Of a stretch of 64,000 bases of DNA, positions 41,900-54,949 are shown one piece after another. The position numbers and the translations under genes are program-made. The stretch lies in NCBI GenBank assembly GCA_033239525.1, contig BSYO01000033.1:12620901-12684900 (forward strand), given 5' to 3'. The notes under the pieces were generated by a model. The model worked only from the letters and a program-made list of their open reading frames with translations. It had not been told where the DNA came from and did no database searches. This stretch comes from Nepenthes gracilis. Taxonomy: Eukaryota; Streptophyta; Magnoliopsida; Caryophyllales; Nepenthaceae. Positions within the stretch are counted from its first letter, which is position 1, and every line of letters starts with the position of its first letter.

Positions 41900-43900
41900 A
41901 ATTGGGTGAAAAGTCAAGATTTAATTAGTTCACATTAGTTGATGGATGCCTGATGAGCGCCCGACATGCACCTATACGTTGGATGGGTAGAGTGGTCGCG
42001 CTTGATGGACGCTTAATTAAAACTTAAGCACACTATCCAATGTACTTATACTCGATGTACGCCCGAGGGAACACCCAAGTATGCTTTGCACTATGATTAG
42101 TGCTCATGTGCCGCTCAGTTTGGCCATAGTGCCTGACGCACGCTCAAGTGTCACTCTATTATAAATATCAGGTCTGGCTGAAATTCAATCATTTCTTCAC
42201 TAGATTTGAGAGATGAGAGAGAAGGAAAAGAAAGAGAAAAAGAGATGAAGTTATAGAATGCCAATTCAAGTGATTTCAAGGAATATTTTAGTGAGATTCA
42301 AGTTAAGACAAGTACATTTTAAATTTTCTTTCATCTGTTACTGTTCTTTCCATATCTCTCTGAGTATTTCTCATTTCAAATACCCATATATGACATGGTT
42401 TTATAACTAAGATATTTCTACTTAATATAGATGTAAAGTTTTTGTCATTCTTTTATAAAAATGCATGAAATTCCTACCTAAGTTCTTGTATATCAAAGTA
42501 TTCAACTAATTTCTACAATTATCTCTCATGCATATTATGAATTTATGATATAATGTTCTTTTATGTTTGATTTTCATGTATAAAAGTTTCTACATGTCAA
42601 ATCTGTAGAAAATATGCTCTGCATGTTCTGTAAATTTATTAAAATTGCTCTGAATGTTTGCTAATGAAGATGAATTTCTGAATTATATTAATATTACTGA
42701 TTTCTTTATACTATTTTGCTAATAATAGTTTTACATATTTAAAGAACTCATAATTTAGCATTTCATGTTAAAAGTTTATAGAATTTGAAGGAAAAACTTT
42801 ATAATATGTTAAGAACTAAGAATATTTTCTCTAGATTAAGAAAATATAAGAATTATAAAAAAAATATGTAGAGTTTTTATAAATCTAAATATCAAACAAT
42901 TATAATAAGTTAAAAAAATAGTATATTATCGCATATCTTAATATATTATAGTGGTGATTGAAATTTAATCTATCATCTGTGGGTAAAAGTTGTGTTCGAA
43001 CATGTTTACGGGGTGATATATATATGACAACCCACATACGGGTCTTGAATAGTAGAATACGGCCATTGGTTGTGTGGAAACAAATATAATCTGAATTTTG
43101 ATTATTCATTCATTTAGTCGGTAAGACCCTACTGACCATTTGTCCCTAAAAAATTTATAATTGAACATAAATTTATATGACATATTTTGACTATGCACCG
43201 AAATAATAAATTTGAGAACAATATATAATTGTTATGGAATTTAAGGTATTGAATCTAAAATTGTTCATTATTCCTTCCAACATATTTTATTACAAGTTGT
43301 ATGTTATATTATATAAATTATATACTCTACTGAACTTTCAACTCACTCTCATTTTTTATTTTCATTAACTCCTTCAAATGAGAGGTTTGAGTATTTATAG
43401 AACAAGTAGGATTGAAGGAAGAGTTGTTGAATAAATTAGATTTAAAAAAATTTAAAATAGTTGTTGTATTTTAATCTTTAGACATTAATTCAATTATAGT
43501 TTATGGTGATTAGACAGTGATTTTGTATAAGAAATGATGTGAGATTATAGACGTAACTTATAATATTTATAGTTTGTAGAGTTGTGGATATCAGTTTGTC
43601 CTACAGCTGATCAGTGGAGGTTTTTATTTAGTTGAATTGATTACTCTGATTTTATTTTAGGTTAGACGTGACTCATTACATAAAATCTGACGTCATGGTA
43701 TGGCTAGTGTTTGAGCGACATAATGACGTGACATTTTAGGTCATATGTTCAAATCATATCATTTTATTTTAATCGGTCAATTTATCGACGTGAGGTTCAT
43801 ATCCACGATTAATTGGATTACTAAATTAGCTAATTATTAATGTATACAAAGGAGTGTTGTACGAAGCGACAGAAAAAAATAACAAAAGGAAGATGTTTGG
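41900..43900 (+). mobile_element. Long-LTR fragment
   Basis: A GC-rich block with GCGCCCGAC/GACGCACGCTCAAG motifs (41950-42150) is followed by a TATA box (CTATTATAAATATC, about 42157), a GA-rich start region and, at 42930-43150, the family boxes CATATCTTAATATATTATAG and GTCGGTAAGACCCTACTGAC. The same order recurs at 50490-51690. Confidence 0.5.
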
Positions 43901-43939
43901 CAATTGATTGATGTGCGATTTTGGTTCCACTATTCGTCA

Positions 43940-44293
43940 AGATTGTGTACATTATAATATTCTAATTTTTATGACGTATTACCATTTGATTATTCATTTT
44001 TCTCGTTATGCCTTTCCTAGTAGGTTACTAGAAATGCTAGAATTATTTTGAACTAAAGATTTACACGGATTAATATGGAAGGTTATTAATTGGACACAAA
44101 TATATTGGATTTTTCTCAGAAATTATAGAATAGTTTTTTCATTAGGTGAAAAAGATTTTTCATATTAAATATTATTATACATCTTGTATGTACTTGGTTG
44201 CATTATTTTATTCGTTGTATTTTCATATATGTGTTTTTTTGTTACTAGGAAATCATAATAAGTTATAAGTTCTTCCTGATATGTGAAAACTAC
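43940..44293 (+). repeat. Copia-type LTR end, with primer-site-like sequence after it
   Basis: The segment is homologous to 58600-58870 and 61530-61830. It ends about CTACA, followed after six bases by TGGTATCAACC at 44301, resembling the copia initiator-tRNA-Met primer site (TGGTATCAGAGC). Gag sequence follows. Confidence 0.4.
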
Positions 44294-44558
44294 AATTTGA
44301 TGGTATCAACCTTGAAGAATTTGCCATCCCATATAAAGAAATTTAACGGATAAAATAATTTTATTCTTGAACAAAAAGAGAGAGAAACGTTTTGATCTGA
44401 AAAAGAATTGTTAACTATTAAAGCATAAAAAATAAAGATAAATCGGAGAAGATAAATGATGATGAGTAGCAATATATGATGAATTTTACTGATTGTATGA
44501 TAAAGTTATATCTTACAAATAACGTTGTTTAAGAAGTTATTGATTTATTATATCCATG

Positions 44559-44575
44559 GATGTTTAGATGAAGTT
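44559..44575 (+). repeat. Left target site duplication (17 bp) of the LINE-like insertion
   Basis: GATGTTTAGATGAAGTT is repeated exactly at 46667-46683. Confidence 0.85.
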
Positions 44576-46666
44576 TTTTTTTTTTTTTGGTAAGTAAGTA
44601 TTTTGGATTATAGGGAGAAAAAATTATAAAAAACTATGTTTTATCTCCAAGTATTTTGACTTGGATTTAAAACATAAAAAGTTAGGGCATACCCCGAGCA
44701 AACGGTATAACAGATAATACCAAAATAGCCTCTAAGAGGACTACGCTCAACAGGAAACAACATATGTAATATGAAATTAAACATAAGCAGACACACAAGC
44801 ATCAACGGTGGCAGAGCATTTTGCGGTGCAACGCAAGCAACACACAGGACTAGCACCTACACAATGCCATCCAGCAGCCTACAAGAAATCGAAACCAGCT
44901 GCAGTACCATTTAACCTGTCCATGCTTGAGAATCACCACGCAGCAGGGCACTAACCCACATGTATATCATCACAAAGACGCGACAAAATTTCCATCAAGA
45001 AATTCAAGAGTTCTCATCGAACTCTATGATTAACAAACCAATTGCAATGAAAAAAAGCAAGCCCTCGATCGCACCAGTCTAACAACACCAGCCGGTGTAA
45101 ATTAGATGCGAGAGAGCATCACAGTCCAGCAAACAAAAAAAAGTGGCTCACACCCCAACAAAGATCCAATGCAACAACCGCATTTCACCCATCATCAAAG
45201 TCCGGGCGAGGGTCTCCAACCACAGCCTCACAAAATTGGCAACAAGTTGCTACCCAAAGAACTTGCAAATCGCATCTAGCGGGAGCGCTTCACCAACCTC
45301 AAGACACACCGCTATTCGGGGTCCTCCAGAGCAAAGACATCCATAGTCCACCGGATGCACCGCCACCGGCGCCGGGCTTCAAATACAACAATGCCACCAA
45401 AGATCGAGATCACCAAAGATACCAACAAAGATAAAGAAGAATCGGTTAGCTTCGCAGCCAACCGACGTCAGAAAGGAAAGTTCAACAAAGATCGGAACAA
45501 AGCCAGCTGAACTCCAAAGAGAACAACATACAACCAGCCCGGTACCCACAAAGAACGGTGAGATAGAATCCAATTCACCTCGAGTAGGCAAGGCCAAGAT
45601 ACGTGCAGAACAAACCGAAACCGAGTCTAAACCCGGTTCCATCTAATGCCTAACGGCAAAGAGAAATCCCCGCAACAAGGGGAGCAAAAGACTAAAAGGT
45701 CCAGGACCGAGTTCAACCAAAAACCAAAACCGGTGTATAGTCGGCCTCCTCCCCCAACCCACACACCGACAAAGTGGCTCAAAGGAACACGGCACCAGCA
45801 CCGATTATTCGAGACAATGTTCCGGCTAAAGCGAGAAGCCAACCCAAAGAACACAGAGAATACCCTTGGGGTATCACGCATTCACACACAGCGATTGTGC
45901 CATAACCGTCCAACCAAACACCGATCGATGATTGTGCCAGGACCAATAGAAGAGTCCAGGACTCCATCTTCAGCCAAAGAAATCAAGAACATCGAAAAAC
46001 AGAGGTAATCACCTCACAATAGCAACTATGACAAATGCAAACAACTCACCGCATCGAAGGATTTTCAGCGTCCGAACATGGCCATTCCCAGTACTTCCGC
46101 ACTCCAGCCCATACTTCCATACCCGATTAAAAACAGGCTCCCCCAACCCATCAGACCGGAAGGAATGTACCGGCAGAGAGGCTTCAGAGACCGGGCTTAG
46201 ATGTTCGTCAACGTCAAACCCAACGAGCAGCGAAGAGCAATTACAACGGAGAGGACCCAACATCCCACAGCCAGTGGCTGTGAGCAGATGGAAATCCAAA
46301 CCACATCCAGCAAGTAAGCAGAAACGGGCAAACGCACGGAGCCTTGGAACAGGGCCGGACAGCGCCAGAGAACAGGGTGGGAGATTCAAGCCACTCCGAG
46401 ACGGATGAACCAGAGGAACACCCAAGAGTAGCCAGAGCCATAGAAATTGCACTTCCAAAGCACGAAACGAGAGATTTAGGGCCGGAATGGCAAGGACGAC
46501 ACCGAAACCTAAGAGGTCTCAGTGCCGCCACGTGAGTAAAAGAAGAGGAGGAGAAACGGGAGACGGCCGGGCCAGATGAGAAGCGTCGCAGAAGACGCGG
46601 CCAAAATCGAAGACGAAATTTGAATTCAAAATTTGAAACCGAAGAGAGAAGCGAGAGCTTCTCTCC
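44576..46666 (-). mobile_element. LINE-like non-LTR retroposon insertion (2091 bp), minus strand
   Basis: It is flanked by an exact 17-bp target duplication. At the left, a run of T (44574-44588) is the poly(A) tail of a minus-strand insertion, preceded on that strand by ACTTACTTACC. The 3' part (44640-44900) resembles LINE tails (GCTTGTGTGTCTGCTTATG, GGGTATGCCCTAAC). The 5' half is GC-rich, unlike the AT-rich surroundings, and begins GGAGAGAAGCTCTCGCTTC. Minus-strand open frames (46009-46458, 46241-46693, 45379-45642) show no endonuclease or RT motif. It is best read as a non-autonomous or internally deleted LINE; a processed transcript is an alternative. Confidence 0.75.
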
Positions 46667-46683
46667 GATGTTTAGATGAAGTT
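46667..46683 (+). repeat. Right target site duplication (17 bp) of the LINE-like insertion
   Basis: Exact repeat of 44559-44575. Confidence 0.85.
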
Positions 46684-47334
46684 GAATGGTCAATTCGAAT
46701 TCACGTCCTTGATGATGAGGTTATATATAAAGAAGAAATTCTATGGCATTCAATTATTGAAGAGGAAAAATTTTGAGAAATATTTAGATAAATTCAACCG
46801 TATTTTAATGAAAATGTCAATAGCTGAAGAGAAGATAAATGCTGAAGATGAGGTGTCGATGTTGCTGGTTTCATTGCTAGGCCCATATGATTATATTGTC
46901 ATAACACTATTGTTTTGATGAGATCATTATTTTGTTACTTATAAATAAGTCTATGCAAAAGGGAAGTAATAAGATTTTGCGAAAACAAAGTGCCTTGGTA
47001 TCCATTAATAGTTAGGGGCATGAGAAATCAAGAGACTTAGACAGCAAGTCAAAATGGAGCAACAATCGATCCAATCATAAGGGCATCAAATGCTTTCATT
47101 ATGGTAAAAAGGATCGCATAGTAAGAGAAGGAATGTGGTAGCGAGTGGCAAGAGAGGAGAGTTTATGACGGCACTGATGGAGCTTCTATCATTATCTACG
47201 AAAATTTTTTTATAGTTCACGTAGGAAAGACATAGAGTTTCACGAGCCATGAAACAAAATGGGTGACGGATAGTGGATCCTCACATCATACGATATGAAA
47301 AAAGTCACTCTTCACCTCCAATACACCCGCAGAG

Positions 47335-47567
47335 TACATGATATTAAATATAGGTAATGATGGCTTGCTAAAAGTAGTAGGCAACGGGAATATTAACTTG
47401 TAAATAAGTAACGGGACAAGACTCATATTGAGGGGTGTGTGACATTCTTCGTACATGAGGTTAAATATGGGTAATGATGGCTTGCTAAAAGTAGTGGGCA
47501 ACGGGAATATTAACTTGTAAATAAGTAACGGGACAAAACTCAAATTGAGGGGTGTGTGACATTCTTC
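47335..47567 (+). repeat. 117-bp tandem duplication in the copia protease region
   Basis: Two nearly identical units (start GTACATGA, containing GGTAATGATGGCTTGCTAAA) begin at 47335 and 47451; a third short start is at 47568. The units are much more alike than the surrounding decayed element, indicating a recent duplication. Confidence 0.85.
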
Positions 47568-47600
47568 GTACATGAGGTTAAATATGATTTCAATTAAAAA

Positions 47601-48441
47601 GTTTAGTGAGAAGGGATTTTACAAGATGTTTGATTAATGCTAATGTAAGCTCACCTAAGGCATTTTAGGTGTGGCAAGGGAAACTAAATGATCAAGTTGG
47701 TATTTGATGGAGGTTTTAGTTGCTAAAGTCAAAGCCAAGGTGATGAATGCATGGTTTGGTCAAGGTGATAAAAAAAGGCTGAGAATGAGTGCAAGGGGAA
47801 GCAACGTCATCGCGGTGAAGCTGCGAAAGGGGAGTGGAAATACCTTGGGTTCGGTAGAGAAGAAGATAGTGTTGTTTAAGCTTGTATAGGCCCACTATTG
47901 AGATCCCCTCGAGGAAAAGTTACCAAATGGTTCAAAACTAATGGTCTCCGGAATGGAAAAGGGTCCCCACAAGGTCGTGAAGAAAACTTTGGTGGATTTT
48001 AGGTCATTCCCTTAAAAGTCTGGCACCTAATAGACAGATCATCTCGAGAGTCGTATGATATTTAAGCGAGACTTACTCAAGCAATACTGTTAACTAAAAA
48101 TTGTTTGATATTCACACGAATGAAACTATTTGCAAGGAGATTTCAATAAAAGGTCGCTGATTGGCAGATTAAGCAACAAAATGTAAAAGATTTCTAGTAA
48201 CTATCTACAAGAAGATTGCGAGCTAATTGCTTAAATGTTGGGACTAGAGGGATTTTTCAATCGTGAAGGCAAGATGGCTAGGAACTAGCCATTCAAGTAG
48301 CCATATGGGATATAAAAGGCTCTAATATCATTTTTAAAGCATCCAAAATTATTTTCAATACAAAAGGGTGCCGTATGAAAAGAAAAAAGAGAGAAGAGAG
48401 CAGAGCTCAATATCTGGTTAAAATTTGATTCGAGTTCTATT
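47601..48441 (+). other. Non-coding tail between the copia relic and the long LTR
   Basis: No domain is recognised. A 61-codon frame at 47704-47889 is basic but matches no family I know. 48028-48260 is homologous to 41640-41820. Confidence 0.35.
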
Positions 48442-51400
48442 TGTGATGCCCTGAATATTTATAATTTTAGGATTAAGTTAATATATTTGGTGCATGATTT
48501 TATATGATTATATTATGAATAAATTAAGGAATTTAGATTTTGAAAATATTTAGAGTTTGCTTTAGTGGAAAATTAAAAGATCAGTTGTGAAAACTGATGC
48601 GGGGTTTGAATGGTCCTTCAAACACCAAATGCCTATTATATTGACAAATTAGTTTTTGATGTAAAAATTAATTAGAAGTTATAATTCTTGTTATTGAAAG
48701 TTGGTTAAGGATGAAAAATTAGTTAACTAATGTAATTAAGGACGTGTTTGGTTGGTTTAAATTATATAAAAGTGAAACATTTTCAACTCTATATAAGAAG
48801 GGCATGTTTTATATAATTAATATTCACAACCCTCTTATAGTCAATATAAAAGAGAGAAAGTTTAAAGAAAAGAAGAAGAAAAAAAGGAAAAAATAAGAAA
48901 ATTGAGGAGAATGAATTGAAGTATGAAATCAAATATTAGAAATCAAGTAAGCCATTTTCTTTGTTAATAAAAGTCATTTTTTTCTTTGATGTAAGTCATC
49001 TTTTTCTTTGATGCAATTCATTACATCTTCTTGAAGTAAATAATCCTCTTCTTATTCTTTATAAAGTATGTATGGCTTGATTATTTTTCACATATATATT
49101 TTTTTATAAAACAATCATGCTCTAGTCTGATTTGTATAGTTTTCTTACCTATATTTTGAAGTATGAAATGTCTATTTCAAAATATAAATTTATATACAAA
49201 TGATATTTTATAGAAAAAGAGGAAACTTTCGAAGAATAAGGCACCAAAATGGAAGTAATGTATGTATTCACATGTTATAATTTCATGTCTTTATTTAGTT
49301 CTTATTTAATTTTATTGATAGATAATCTGATTAATTATCTTATTTTTTAATTATATTTAATAATCAATCGAATTTGAAGTCATTTCTTTCCATTTTTATT
49401 CTGGTATTTAATGTAGCGTTTCAACACCTGGTATTTGTTGGGAGAATTTTGTCTAATTTTTGCATTTTTTAATATTTTGGTCAGATTTATCGATTTTAAT
49501 TGTTAATTCTTGTTATATTTGGTTCAAACATTTTTCTATATATTGTATAAAGCTTGATAATTGAGTTTAAGTTATTCTCTATTAAGCTTATTAGACTTTT
49601 ACTTATTTGAAAATCAAAAAAATAATTTTTGGTACAGTCATATCCCCATACCAAATCTGAATAATAATTAGCAAGCCCAAATTAATGATAGACGTGAGCT
49701 TCATATCGATATTACGATCAACCCAAAATAAAATAAATAATCTAATCATAAGACTAAAAATGTTACATCATCAGGTAGTTGTAATACAGATCATATTATA
49801 ACGTCAATATATACGTAAGGAACTACATCTATCTCAAAATCAGAATAATGGAACAACCATATAAGAAAAACGGAACCCAACTACATTACTCACAATATAC
49901 TGCATAAACAAAAATAATACATAACTGAAATGAGAATAACTAAGTTCTACAATTACTCTTCCAAAACAAAATACAATTTCCAATTCAATCAACATCCTAA
50001 TCTAATTTTCCTTGAATAAGCTCCCCCACCCAAATCTTCACCTGTAAGTGCTCAAGCCCGCTAATCTGAAGGAGTTTAATGAAAATAAAATAGGAGTAAG
50101 TCAAAAGTTTAGTAAGACATATAATTTACATAAGTAATAGACAATTCACATTAAAATATGATGGAAGGACAATGGATCAAATTTGAATGCAATGTCATGA
50201 ATTTCTATAATAAATATGTACATTTTCTAAATTTTTCTTATCAGTTCTTAATCTAAAATGTGCCAAAATATGCGGTGTAAAATTATAATCAAATATGCTA
50301 ATTTTTATAGATCAAGAGCCAATAGGGTCTTAACGACTAAGGAACGAATAATTGAAACTTAAATTATATTTATTTTATAAGGTTCTAGTTTTATAACTTA
50401 TATCAATGGTGATTAATTTAGTTAACAAAATTAAAATTGACGTCAAAAGATATGAAAAACAAAGTTAAAAAGAAAAAAAATTGTAAACTGGACACATCAT
50501 GCACCCGACCTTGGGCTGGCACTGCTACACTTGCCCAATGCCCTCTGGGTGCTTAAGGAACCCAAAGCAGTGTTGGGAGCACTTGCTGCGTGCCCAAACG
50601 CCCTAACATGCGTCGATTCTAGAATCGGGTGCGCCTACTACGAGTCCAAGCGGCCCAGTAGGCGCAGATTCTAGAATGTACCACGCCTATCCCACGCCCA
50701 ACCCTCGCTTAAGCACAGGACTATTATAAAAGTCGATTGAGAATTCAGTCTATCACATTTCAAGCGGTGGAACTAATCAAGAAGAGAGAATATAGAGAGA
50801 AGGGCTGAAGGAGAGAAGAGAAGAAAGAGGAAATGGAGAAAGCTCTGGGAAGTTAAATTCGGAACGTTTGAAATAAGAATTTTGGTATATTTGGCAAAGG
50901 CAAGTGTATCTTAAGTCACTTTTTTCTCTTGTTGTCAATTATTACTGATTCTTTCTAATATTATTATTCTAATACTCATCTCCATTAATTTTCTAAAATA
51001 AATATGGCATGAAAATCATTTCTTCATGATTTTATTGAAGGAATTTCATATCCGTATGTGTTATTGTCGCTGTATTATGTTTTGCTGTATTATGCTTTGT
51101 TGAATTGCTGATTTTAATTCTGTAATTTAATACTAAACTGTTGATTTTAAATCTGAAAATTTGGTAGCATACCTTGCTAGTTTTAAACCTAAAAATTGAT
51201 AAATGTGAAATTTGGTGCTGAATTTTATTACTAAATTTTATTGCTGTAAATTTGAAATTATTATGAATTCAGTTCCTTTATTTATGAAAGTATAAATGGA
51301 AACTTTACAAAATATATTATAAATTATGACTATTTTCTCCCGAAGTGAGAAAATTAAGAAGAACTAAGAAAAGGTATAGAGTTTTCATAAAGATCTTAAA

Positions 51401-52266
51401 AAGAATTAAGAAACTAAATTGAAAAATTATTCAGATAATAATATTTTTTTGGCATACTTTAGGATATTACAATGGAAATCGGAGAATTGCCCATTAGAAC
51501 AGTGGGGGTTATAAAAGCGGATTATGGTCTCGTCTATTGGGTGATAGGTAGTAACATCCACATCCGGGTATTGAATAGGATTGAAAGGCGTTAGATTGTG
51601 TGAAAATATACACAATCATTTCTTTGATTGTTTGTGCTGTTAGCTGGTAAAGCATACTAATCTTAATTCCTAAAGATAAATAAGTTTTCGATGTATTTGA
51701 TAGTCAAGAAAATAAAAGAATAAGATAAAGAATATTAAATACATTATGAAAATATTTTCTGCCCATGTTTTATGTTTATATATGTATTATAATTCATATT
51801 TCCTCCGATAATATATTTTGAGTATAATGTGCATTTTTATTGTTATATATTGTACATTACTGAGTATTTGGTTCACTTTTGTATTATTTTTACTAATTTT
51901 CAGATGAGTCGTATGAGCTGATACCAGATAAACATGAATAAAGATGAGAGTTTTTTATACTTAGGAAGATGATTTTGACACTTAAAATGTTTGTTTTACG
52001 ATTTTGATATACTAAAATTATGTAAATACTTAGAAGTATGAAATGATGTATTCTATTTTGGTGATATTAGCTAGTATTGCTTCCGTAGACTATTATGGAT
52101 ATCATGTATACTTTCGTAGGATATTGTGTAGTTATTTTATCAAATTTTTAGTAGGTCTTTTTTCTTAATTAGATCCAATGTCATACTTCTATAGTACGGT
52201 GTTGGAGTTGCTGATGATGTGGTAATTATATGGATCCTATATATATTTGTATTTATATGTATCACA
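48442..52266 (+). mobile_element. Probable complete long LTR (3825 bp)
   Basis: It starts TGTGATGCCCTGAATATTT and ends TATGTATCACA, giving inverted ends TGTGAT/ATCACA. Inside are a GC-rich block (50490-50710), a TATA box (CTATTATAAAAG, about 50730), a GA-rich leader, then the family boxes GGCATACTTTAGGATATTAC (51449) and GTTAGCTGGTAAAGCATACT (51639). No primer site or polypurine tract adjoins it, which fits a solo LTR. The immediate flanks do not show a clear duplication. Confidence 0.55.
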
Positions 52267-52299
52267 TTAATTACTTATGATAATTGTTAATGACAAAAT

Positions 52300-53600
52300 G
52301 AGGAAGTAGTTCGTCACATATTTCCACACAATTAAAAACTTTACGCTATTATTTAAAACCCGTAAATGGGTCGTCATACATATTACCTTGTAGACGAGAT
52401 CGAATACTGCTTTCACTCGTAGATGATATATATTTGAATCTCAATCATCACTATAATATATTAATACATGCCACACCATACCACCACTAAATTTCTTATA
52501 ATTATCAGATACCTAAATAAATAAAAGCTCTACATAATTTTACATAATCCTTATATTTTTTTCATTTTGAAGAAAATAATTTTAATTCCTTAACAAATTA
52601 TAGAATTTTTTTTCAAATTTTTTTAATTTCTTATCATGTAAAGTTTTAATTTTTTATAAAAATTTGAACATACTTAATTTAAAACATATAAGACTACCTT
52701 ATAAGATTTTCAAATAGGGGAAACTATTTTCAGCAATATATTTCAGAAAAATTAATAAAATTTCTCAACTCAACTTTCCATTTCCATTAGCAAAAAAGTA
52801 TAGACAATTTAATAAATTTCAAAACGTGCAGGACATAAACTTAATAATTTAAGTATGTAAGAGTATTGTATATAAAATTCATAACATATTAAAATATTAA
52901 ATCAGATTTTCAACACATGCATAAATATTTTTGCAAAGAACTAATTTGGTGAACTGATATACATTAACTAAGAACATGATTTTCATAAAAATGGTGAAGA
53001 GTAAAAGTGATAGTTCATACATGTAAAATTTAAATATTATAACTACAAAATTGTGCCATGTACAAGTATTTGGAACATAAATACTCAATAAAATAAGAAA
53101 AGATTAGTAACAAAGGAAAAAAAATTTGGAATGCACATGCCTTAATTTTAAATTTACTAAAATTTTGTTTGAAATCACTTTAATTGGCATTCTCTAACTT
53201 TCTCCCTCTCTTTCTCTCTTCTCCTTTTCTCCTTCTTTCTCCTCTCTCAAAATTTGACAGAAAATTGCTAAAATTCAACTGGACATGATTTATATAACAA
53301 ATTGGTACACATACACTCATCAAACACGAATAAGGTACCACGGCAGAACACTGTGACGTATGAGTATCTCATCGAACATGCGTCAGGCTCTGGCATTCTA
53401 CCATAACTCACTCGAATGTCTCTCAAGTATGCATTGACTGTGAACACACTATAAAATGTGCTTGAGCTCAGTTAGACAACTGTCATGTGAGACCGCTTTG
53501 CTCAGAACACGCATGTGCGCATATTTGGCGCCGATCAAGCGTCTATTAACTCGATGTGACCCTATCCAAAATAGACTTTGGCTTATTTTTTTTTATGACA
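52300..53600 (-). mobile_element. Long-LTR fragment, inverted
   Basis: On the minus strand GGCATGTATTAATATATTAT (from 52481) is the family box. The pyrimidine/purine-rich leader is at 53190-53250, with a TATA-like box (plus-strand ATATAA near 53290) and a GC-richer block at 53330-53560. It faces the LTR that ends at 52266. Confidence 0.45.
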
Positions 53601-54237
53601 TCAACTTTACTTACCTTAATTTAATTAATCATGGTTAAATGTTAAAATTTAAAACTCATTCTTTATAGGTGTCTTGACATTTAATTGGCGGCAACTAGCA
53701 TTTAGACATCAGTTTCCTTTGCTTGGCATGCAACCTCACGTTTGAACATTTGCCTCACAAATTGTTATTTGAATCTTAAAAATATCCTATTTTCTTAGAT
53801 TCTGATATTTAGTCTTTGATACTTTAGTCAAGTGTTAGAATTGCTTTATTCAACTCATTGCTATAGATATAGTTATGGAGATTATACAAAAATGTCATTG
53901 TATCATAGAATATAAAACCTACGGTACCATGATATATTCTATAGTTTTTTGATATTTATTTTTGTATTTTATTGGATGTTGAGGTCATATTGATTGTGGT
54001 GGGATACTTATGTCTGTGCAATCATTGTATTGTGATATTGATTACATATATGCATGAGATATTAGATCTTATTGTATACTAGCAATATGAATTGTTTGAG
54101 TAATACTATATGCCATGTGAGTAGGCATTACCATGTGAGTTGACTGCATGGATGATCTTGGGATGTCGGTAATCTTGTATTGTTTATCCAGCTATGTAGA
54201 TGTGTAAATATGGTGATATTTGGTCAATGGAGAATAA

Positions 54238-54425
54238 GATCCATAGAGGATTATTTGTATATCTTTTAAGTTTATGATCTCTATTGTGATATGATGGATC
54301 GATCCATATTCATAGGAGATTGTTTATATATCTCTTAAGTTTATGATCTTAGTTACAATATAAATCCAGAGCCATAAGAGGTTACTGGTATATCTCTTGA
54401 GTTTATGACCTTGATTCTGATAATA
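54238..54425 (+). repeat. ~65-bp imperfect repeat, three copies
   Basis: Each copy holds CCATA-n-AGG-(A/T)TTA followed by TATATCT(C/T)TT(A/G)AGTTTATGA. It probably belongs to a long LTR. Confidence 0.6.
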
Positions 54426-54507
54426 TTATTAGATTCAGTCTTCTTACATCTTGCATGAAAATTTTTTGATCTTATTTTTCATGTTATCTGTAAAGATTAC
54501 AATCCCG

Positions 54508-54945
54508 TAAATCAGGAATATAATTCAGGATGACTTATGTAATTTAGATTATGATGAAATTAATCCAAAATAGTCTTTGACAAATATACTAGTCCCCTAT
54601 ATCTTAGTTTTTCACATACTCATGCCCGATTCCTTCAATTTAATTTTTGAACCTAAAAACCAGGGATTTAATTCCGGATGTGTAAGGCAATTCGGATTTT
54701 GACGTAGATAATCCCAGTTGATCATTGACAAGTAGACTAACTTCCCATGTCTTCATTTCCCAAACCCCGACACCTGATTATTTTAAATTGCCCTTCAAAC
54801 TCGAAAGCTAGGGATGTAAATCGGGAGATGATAAGAAATTTGGTTTGGGACGAAATTAATACTAGACGATCTTTAGTATCTATACTAAGTTTTCATATCC
54901 TAAATTTTCACAAACGCATACCCAAACACCTGAAATTAAATCATT
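54508..54945 (+). repeat. ~147-bp imperfect tandem repeat, three copies
   Basis: Starts near 54510, 54658 and 54804, with shared AGGGAT(T/G)(T/A)AAT near the start and (C/A)TTAGTTTTTCACA-like ends. A 145-codon frame that crosses it is not considered a gene. Confidence 0.65.
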
Positions 54946-54949
54946 CAAG

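Larger units (their letters stand above)
44310..47600 (+). pseudogene. Ty1/copia Gag-protease relic, split by a LINE-like insertion
   Basis: After the primer-site-like sequence, weak Gag similarity (KKFNG) begins. It resumes beyond the insertion at 46676-46918: SLMMRLYIKKKFYGIQLLKR, NFEKYLDKFNRILM, LLVSLLGPYDYIV, the copia Gag (UBN2-type) core. A zinc knuckle relic (CFHYGKKDRIVRE) is near 47080. The protease-type motif WVTDSGSSHH lies at about 47261-47290, followed by GNDGLLKVVGNGNINL. Stops are frequent, and no integrase or RT follows before 48442. Confidence 0.65.

Noticed and set aside
45379..46693. Several open frames on both strands in the LINE-like insertion
   Set aside because: The region is GC-rich and stop-poor on both strands; no endonuclease, RT or zinc-knuckle motif is visible, so none is called as a gene.
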